Assembly: GCF_033441515.1 (NCBI RefSeq)
Contig: NZ_JAWQJT010000001.1
Coordinates: 1,116,001-1,180,000 of the forward strand
Length of the DNA: 64,000 bases
Source of the DNA: Amycolatopsis solani
Lineage (GTDB): Bacteria; Actinomycetota; Actinomycetes; Mycobacteriales; Pseudonocardiaceae
Direction of reading: 5' to 3'
Every line of letters begins with the position of its first letter. Position 1 is the stretch's first letter. A model generated the notes under the pieces. The model saw nothing but the letters and a program-made list of their open reading frames with translations. It searched no databases and was not told the origin of the DNA. The position numbers and the translations under genes were made by a program. This document shows, one piece after another, positions 60,643-64,000 of this stretch.

Positions 60643-61080
60643 TCAGTTGAGTTCTTCGACGAGCCCGATGATGACGCCCGCGGGACCGCGGACGTACGCG
60701 TAGCGGCAATAGTCCTGGTACCGCGCGACTTCGCCGACGAGTTCACCGCCGTGCCCGCGCAGGCGCGCGACGACGTCGTCGACGTCATCGATGGCGAAGG
60801 TGAGCCGCGGAATGCCCGGCGTGTTGACGGGAGCCCACGGCGCGGCACCGGTGGCGACGGGATGCTGGAAGGTCGACACCTCGACCCGGCCGTGGCCGTC
60901 GGGCGTCCGCAGGAAGGCGATGTCCGCTTTGACGCCGTCGAGCCCGATCAGCTGATCGGCCCACTCCCCCTCGACGGTCGTCTCGCCTTCGAGCTCCATC
61001 CCGAGTTCGACGAAGAACGCGACAGCGGCCGCGAGATCCTCGACCACGAAGCCGGTGTGATCCATCCGCCGGATCGCCAT
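60643..61080 (-). CDS. VOC/glyoxalase-family protein
   Basis: A 145-residue vicinal oxygen chelate protein with two beta-alpha-beta modules: MDHTGFVVEDLAAAVAFF opens the first, RLTFAIDDVDDVVARLRGHG the second. Metal ligands are likely His8 and Glu in GRVEVST, His or Glu in the second half. No assigned substrate. ATG at 61080 with GGGAGG upstream. Precedes the F420-type gene with 13 bp between. Confidence 0.88.
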   Translation of the reverse strand: MAIRRMDHTGFVVEDLAAAVAFFVELGMELEGETTVEGEWADQLIGLDGVKADIAFLRTPDGHGRVEVSTFQHPVATGAAPWAPVNTPGIPRLTFAIDDVDDVVARLRGHGGELVGEVARYQDYCRYAYVRGPAGVIIGLVEELN

Positions 61081-61170
61081 GGTTGCCTCCCGTGTTCCCG
61101 CGGCCCAGGCGGCCGCTCGTACCCCAGGGACGGAGCCGGCTCCGGGTTCTCGACATCCGGGTCTTACGAC

Positions 61171-61206
61171 GACGAAGGCCAGGTCCGGAGACCTGGCCGA
61201 TTCGTC
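61171..61206 (-). terminator. Terminator downstream of tRNA-Ala
   Basis: GGCCAGGT (61177-61184) pairs with ACCTGGCC (61191-61198). The stem extends by GACGAA/TTCGTC (61171-61176/61201-61206) with a two-base bulge. It starts 7 bp past the 3' end of the minus-strand tRNA-Ala. Confidence 0.7.
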
Positions 61207-61212
61207 GGGATG

Positions 61213-61285
61213 TGGAGCTGAGGGGAATCGAACCCCTGACCCCCGCCTTGCAAAGGCGGTGCTCTACCAATTGAGCTACAGCCCC
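61213..61285 (-). tRNA. tRNA-Ala (anticodon TGC)
   Basis: On the minus strand the acceptor arms GGGGCTG (from 61285) and CAGCTCC-A pair apart from standard wobble. The anticodon loop TTTGCAA gives anticodon TGC. D-arm AGCTCAATTGGTAGAGC and T-loop GGGGTTCGATTCCCC are canonical. 73 nt with discriminator A, CCA not encoded. Downstream of tRNA-Ile on the same strand, as in mycobacteria. Confidence 0.97.
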
Positions 61286-61320
61286 GGACGCGGACGGCGC
61301 ACCGCCGCCCGCGAGAAGAC

Positions 61321-61488
61321 TCAGTTGTGGGACGCGCCCGCCGGCTTGGCCGGCGTGGTGCCGTTGTTCGAGGGAACCGGCGCGGTCGCCTCGCGCCAGA
61401 GGTCGGCTTCCGCCTTGGCCGCCTTGTTGCGCTTCACGACGAACAGGACGCCGCCCGCGATGACCGCGAGTGCCAGCAGCTTCTTCAC
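61321..61488 (-). CDS. DLW-39 family protein, 55 aa
   Basis: A 55-residue protein: GTG start, VKKLLALAVIAGGVLFVV as a short membrane-associated helix, then KRNKAAKAEADLW and a Pro/Asn/Gly-rich tail ending ASHN. The DLW tripeptide at residues 29-31 and its position between the tRNA-Ile/Ala genes next to gyrA match the actinobacterial DLW-39 family. Function unknown. Too short to stand out from open frame length alone, but codon use and synteny support it. Confidence 0.88.
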   Translation of the reverse strand: MKKLLALAVIAGGVLFVVKRNKAAKAEADLWREATAPVPSNNGTTPAKPAGASHN

Positions 61489-61562
61489 CGAAGCCCCCTT
61501 CTCAGCTTGCTTCCCTTACCCCGCGATGTTACTGCACCGGCTTGTGCCGCCGTCGGGCGCCG

Positions 61563-61582
61563 GTGGTTCCACGTGGAACCAC
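61563..61582. other. parS-like 20-bp perfect palindrome near the origin
   Basis: GTGGTTCCACGTGGAACCAC is fully palindromic and contains GTTCCACGTGGAAC, the exact 14-bp form of parS known from Pseudomonas and a close variant of the Streptomyces/Mycobacterium GTTTCACGTGAAAC. It lies in a non-coding stretch about 1.2 kb from gyrA, where ParB sites are expected to cluster. Confidence 0.75.
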
Positions 61583-61773
61583 GATCATCGCGGGTAACGG
61601 ACGTCACATGCACCGGGAAATACCGGGCCGGGCCGCCCTGTTGTACCCACTGGTCGGTGCGCCCACCGTGTCCCCCGGGCCTCAACCACTGCCTTCGCGG
61701 AGTTCCGTCCGGCTGGAGCCGCGAAGCGCCACTTCGCCGAGAGGCGACCGTGACGCGCATCGACTGTGACTGC

Positions 61774-61809
61774 TCAGCCCTGCCGGCCTTCTCTTCCCGG
61801 CAGGGCTGA
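61774..61809. terminator. Hairpin overlapping a PepSY-like remnant
   Basis: TCAGCCCTGCCGG (61774-61786) and CCGGCAGGGCTGA (61797-61809) form a perfect 13-bp stem with a 10-nt loop. Its role is unclear; it may terminate transcription in the non-coding stretch. It overlaps the start of the PepSY-like coding remnant, which is consistent with that remnant being dead. Confidence 0.5.
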
Positions 61810-61924
61810 CCTGTATCCGGGACAGCCGAGCTGGGAGGTCGAGATCGCGGACAGCAGCGAGGGCCGCATCGAGGTGGAAGTCGCCCAGCAGACCGGCGCG
61901 GTGGTGACAATGGGACACGACTGA
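61802..61924 (+). pseudogene. C-terminal remnant of a PepSY-like domain gene
   Basis: The frame reads YPGQPSWEVEIADSSEGR, then IEVEVAQQTGAVVTMGHD and a stop. This is the strand pattern of the second half of a PepSY domain (WxVEV...xGxxxEVxVDxxTGxVV). No start, ribosome site or N-terminal half is found upstream: the frame is closed by TGA at 61751, and a possible GTG at 61766 would translate through a perfect hairpin. A decayed gene is the simplest reading; a 52-residue peptide from GTG 61766 is the alternative. Confidence 0.5.
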
Positions 61925-61929
61925 ACGGA

Positions 61930-61959
61930 AAAACCCCGGTTCTCGTGAACCGGGGTTTT
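61930..61959. terminator. Terminator downstream of tRNA-Ile
   Basis: AAAACCCCGGTTC (61930-61942) and GAACCGGGGTTTT (61947-61959) form a perfect 13-bp stem with a TCGT loop, 5 bp past the 3' end of the minus-strand tRNA-Ile. A/T ends provide a short U-tract either way. Confidence 0.88.
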
Positions 61960-61964
61960 CGGTG

Positions 61965-62038
61965 TGGGCCTACCAGGACTTGAACCTGGGACCTCTTCGT
62001 TATCAGCGAAGCGCTCTAACCACCTGAGCTATAGGCCC
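61965..62038 (-). tRNA. tRNA-Ile (anticodon GAT)
   Basis: On the minus strand acceptor arms GGGCCTA (from 62038) and TAGGCCC-A pair perfectly. The anticodon loop CTGATAA gives anticodon GAT, reading AUC/AUU. D-arm AGCTCAGGTGGTTAGAGC and T-arm CCAGGTTCAAGTCCTGG are canonical. 74 nt, discriminator A, CCA not encoded. It sits directly downstream of the gyrA-DUF3566 pair, the conserved actinobacterial arrangement. Confidence 0.97.
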
Positions 62039-62087
62039 TTGAACGAGGAGAACTTTACAGGACCCCCGAAGGGGCCCTGTAACCGGG

Positions 62088-62768
62088 TCACTCCCGTTCT
62101 GACAGCGTGACTTCGAGGCCGCCGGCCAGGTCGGCGGAGACGTTGTAGATGAACGCGCTCACCGTGGCGAGGGCGGACACCAGGACGATGTTGATCGCGC
62201 CGAGGATGGCTGCGATGCCGAACACGCGGCCCGCGCTGATCAGGGGTTCCGCTGAGGCGTTCGCGCCCTCGCCGCCGACCAGGGACGAGTACGTGCCGTT
62301 CAGCTTGTCCCACACGCCCATGCCGTCGAGGACCGTGTACAGGACGCCGACCGCGACCAGCCAGACGAAGAACATCGCTACGCCGAGGACCAGGGACAGC
62401 TTCAGGACCGACCACGGGTCGAACCGCTTGACCTGCAGCGATGCCCTTCGCGGGCCGCGGCCCGGGCGGCGCAAGGCACTCGGTCGGGCTCGCTGCGCGG
62501 ACGCCGACGGGATCGCCTGCTCGCCGCCCGGTGGGGTGTCGCCGCTGCCGCCGAAGAGGCGGGGGGCGGCGCTGCCCGTCACCACGGGGCGCTGTTCCGG
62601 GGAGACCGGCTGGGTCTCCCCGGCCGGCTGCTCCGGCTTGTACAGCGCCTCGTCCGTGGCCAGCTTGACCGTCGCTTCGGAGTCGCCTTCCTTGTCGACC
62701 CGTTGCCAGGGCGGGCTCGCCGGAGTCCCGTTCGAACCCGGTGCCTCGGGATTCTCGGATGGTGTCAC
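62088..62768 (-). CDS. DUF3566 transmembrane protein
   Basis: A 226-residue protein. The first 110 residues are a disordered, Pro/Gly/Ala-rich cytosolic region. The DUF3566 domain follows, starting at RRASLQVKRFDPWSVLKLS, with one helix (SLVLGVAMFFVWLVAVGVLYTVL), a loop, and a second (GIAAILGAINIVLVSALATVSAFIYNV) near the end. Its mycobacterial counterpart (Rv0007) lies just after gyrA, as here. GTG start at 62768 with AAGGAC upstream. Possible cell-shape or division role by position; no direct evidence. Confidence 0.92.
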   Translation of the reverse strand: MTPSENPEAPGSNGTPASPPWQRVDKEGDSEATVKLATDEALYKPEQPAGETQPVSPEQRPVVTGSAAPRLFGGSGDTPPGGEQAIPSASAQRARPSALRRPGRGPRRASLQVKRFDPWSVLKLSLVLGVAMFFVWLVAVGVLYTVLDGMGVWDKLNGTYSSLVGGEGANASAEPLISAGRVFGIAAILGAINIVLVSALATVSAFIYNVSADLAGGLEVTLSERE

Positions 62769-62817
62769 GAAGAGTCAGTCCTTACCCGTGCCGTGGGGCC
62801 GCCGTCGGAGAGCAAAC

Positions 62818-64000
62818 TTACTGCTCCGGCGTGGCCGTCGTTTCCTCACCCGCGTCAGGTGCTTCCGGAGCCGGCGCGTCCTCGGGGGTGTCACCATTGG
62901 CGACGTCCGAGGGCTCGTCCGCGTTGCGTGCGACGGCGAGAAGAGTGGTTCCTTCGCCGAGATTCATCAGCCGGACCCCCTTCGTCTGCCGTCCTGCCTT
63001 GCGCACGTCGCCCGCCGGTGTGCGGATCACGCCGCCGCTCGAGGTGATCGCGTAGAGCTCGTCCTCGGCGTCGACGATGAGCGCTCCCACCAGCCTGCCA
63101 CGTTTGCGGTCGTGCTGAATGGTGAGCACGCCCTTGCCGCCGCGGCCCTGGACCGGGTAGTCCTCGATCGGCGTGCGCTTGGAGTACCCGCCGTCCGTCG
63201 CGACCAGCAGGAACTTGCCTTCCTTGACGACGCTGACGCCGAGCAGCTCGTCGCCGTCGTTGAAGCGCATGCCCATCACGCCGGACGTCGGGCGGCCCAT
63301 CGGGCGCAGTGCCTCGTCGGTCGCGTGGAACCGGATCGACTGGCCCTCGGCCGACACCAGCAGCAGGTCGTCCTCGGCGCTGGCCAGCACCGCGCCGACC
63401 AGCTCGTCGCCTTCGCGGAGGTTGATCGCGATCAGCCCGCCCGAACGGTTCGAGTCGAAGTCGGTGAGCTTGGTCTTCTTCACCAGGCCGCGCTTGGTGG
63501 CGAGCACCAGGTACGGCGCGACCTCGTAGTTCTTGATCTGGATGACCTGGGCGATCTGCTCGTCCGGCTGGAACGCCATGAGGTTCGCGACGTGCTGGCC
63601 ACGCGCGTTGCGGTTGGCCTCGGGCAGCTCGTAGGTCTTGGTCCGGTAGACGCGGCCCTTGTTCGTGAAGAACAGGATCCAGTCGTGCGTCGAGCAGACG
63701 AAGAAGTGCTGGACGATGTCGTCCTGCTTCAGCGTCGCGCCCTGCACGCCCTTGCCGCCGCGCTTCTGCGAGCGGTACAGATCCGTTTTCGTCCGCTTGG
63801 CGTACCCCGTGCGGGTGATGGTGACGACGACGTCCTCGACGGCGATGAGCTCTTCGTCGGTGACGTCACCGCTGAAGCCGATGATTTTCGTGCGCCGCTC
63901 GTCGCCGTACTTCTCGACGATCGCCATCAGCTCGTCGCGGATGATCGCGCGCTGGCGCTCCGGCTTCTCGAGGATGTCCTTGAGGTCGGCGATCTCCAGC
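62818..64000 (-). CDS. gyrA: DNA gyrase subunit A, C-terminal part (5' end outside window)
   Basis: The visible 393 residues are the GyrA end of the coiled-coil and the whole C-terminal beta-pinwheel. The GyrA box reads KRGGKGVQGA (near the first blade), the required element for wrapping DNA and negative supercoiling. Blade-like repeats with FFTNKGRVYRTK, LVLATKRGLVKKTKL, LLLVSAEGQSIRF and LLVATDGGYSKRT follow. A second GyrA-box-like VQGRGGKGVLTI lies later. The acidic tail ends TTATPEQ. The N-terminal breakage-reunion domain with the active Tyr is beyond the window edge. Confidence 0.98.
   Translation of the reverse strand, partial: LEIADLKDILEKPERQRAIIRDELMAIVEKYGDERRTKIIGFSGDVTDEELIAVEDVVVTITRTGYAKRTKTDLYRSQKRGGKGVQGATLKQDDIVQHFFVCSTHDWILFFTNKGRVYRTKTYELPEANRNARGQHVANLMAFQPDEQIAQVIQIKNYEVAPYLVLATKRGLVKKTKLTDFDSNRSGGLIAINLREGDELVGAVLASAEDDLLLVSAEGQSIRFHATDEALRPMGRPTSGVMGMRFNDGDELLGVSVVKEGKFLLVATDGGYSKRTPIEDYPVQGRGGKGVLTIQHDRKRGRLVGALIVDAEDELYAITSSGGVIRTPAGDVRKAGRQTKGVRLMNLGEGTTLLAVARNADEPSDVANGDTPEDAPAPEAPDAGEETTATPEQ

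Larger units (their letters stand above)
61489..61964. other. 476-bp region without an intact gene between DLW-39 and tRNA-Ile
   Basis: The region contains, in order, the promoter side of the DLW-39 gene, a 20-bp parS-like palindrome (61563-61582), a non-coding stretch to about 61765, a hairpin (61774-61809), the tail of a PepSY-like coding sequence (61802-61924) and the terminator of tRNA-Ile. I see no full gene on either strand. Confidence 0.6.

Overview
The window is high-GC actinobacterial DNA, most likely from Amycolatopsis or a close Pseudonocardiaceae relative. The evidence is GTG/ATG starts, NNC/NNG codon use, 4-bp ATGA/GTGA gene overlaps, and a conserved oriC-proximal gene order. That order is gyrA, a DUF3566 protein, tRNA-Ile, tRNA-Ala and a DLW-39 protein at the right end; then ppiA, rhomboid protease, crgA, class E sortase, trpG/pabA and the divergently oriented pknB-pknA-pbpA-rodA/ftsW-pstP-fhaB-fhaA cluster with tRNA-Leu. 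By analogy with mycobacteria, oriC lies beyond the right edge.

Layout. 0-3.3 kb: truncated aldonolactone-type oxidase, a diverged PRPP synthetase, a small NAD(P)-binding protein and a hypothetical protein. 3.7-5.6 kb: two translationally coupled CitE/HpcH-type lyases. 5.7-7.0 kb: ECF sigma factor plus a membrane-anchored CU044_5270-type protein. 7.1-15.4 kb: an eight-gene, almost gapless operon (peptide-type ABC importer, aldehyde dehydrogenase, SDR, amidase) facing a FadR-family regulator across a perfect FadR-type operator. 16.2-24.3 kb: patatin-like lipase, class F sortase with a Thr-rich secreted partner, a PLP lyase, a penicillin-acylase-type Ntn hydrolase with a C-terminal discoidin-like domain, an FKBP and a trypsin-like protease.

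24.4-34.1 kb: the growth/division phosphosignalling cluster (FhaA, FhaB, PstP, RodA/FtsW, PbpA, PknA, PknB), closed by a strong terminator. 34.1-37.0 kb: an EACC1-like orphan, an ABC pair coupled to an anthranilate/ADC synthase amidotransferase subunit, and a small secreted I36-like protein. 37.2-42.6 kb: a ferredoxin-NADP reductase behind an iron-box-like palindrome, and a histidine kinase/response regulator pair divergent from an ABC exporter. 42.7-50 kb: SCO5389-like protein, F420-type oxidoreductase, dual-specificity phosphatase, class E sortase, crgA, rhomboid, ppiA and small hypothetical proteins.

50-60 kb is more accessory: PNPOx-like enzyme, secreted SMP-30-like protein, secreted alpha/beta hydrolase, and a self-contained module of cytochrome P450, large SARP regulator and DrrAB-type exporter. 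Two promoter regions of this module carry three CTGACAC-like heptamers spaced exactly 11 bp, the classical geometry of a SARP site. This is the best candidate for an undescribed regulated system here. 60-64 kb returns to the oriC-proximal core and holds a perfect palindromic parS-like site. Further chromosome-organisation signals are a second parS-like palindrome inside an ABC ATPase gene, two tandem consensus DnaA boxes at 46.25 kb, and a recurrent 13-bp palindrome GTCCACAGTGGAC.
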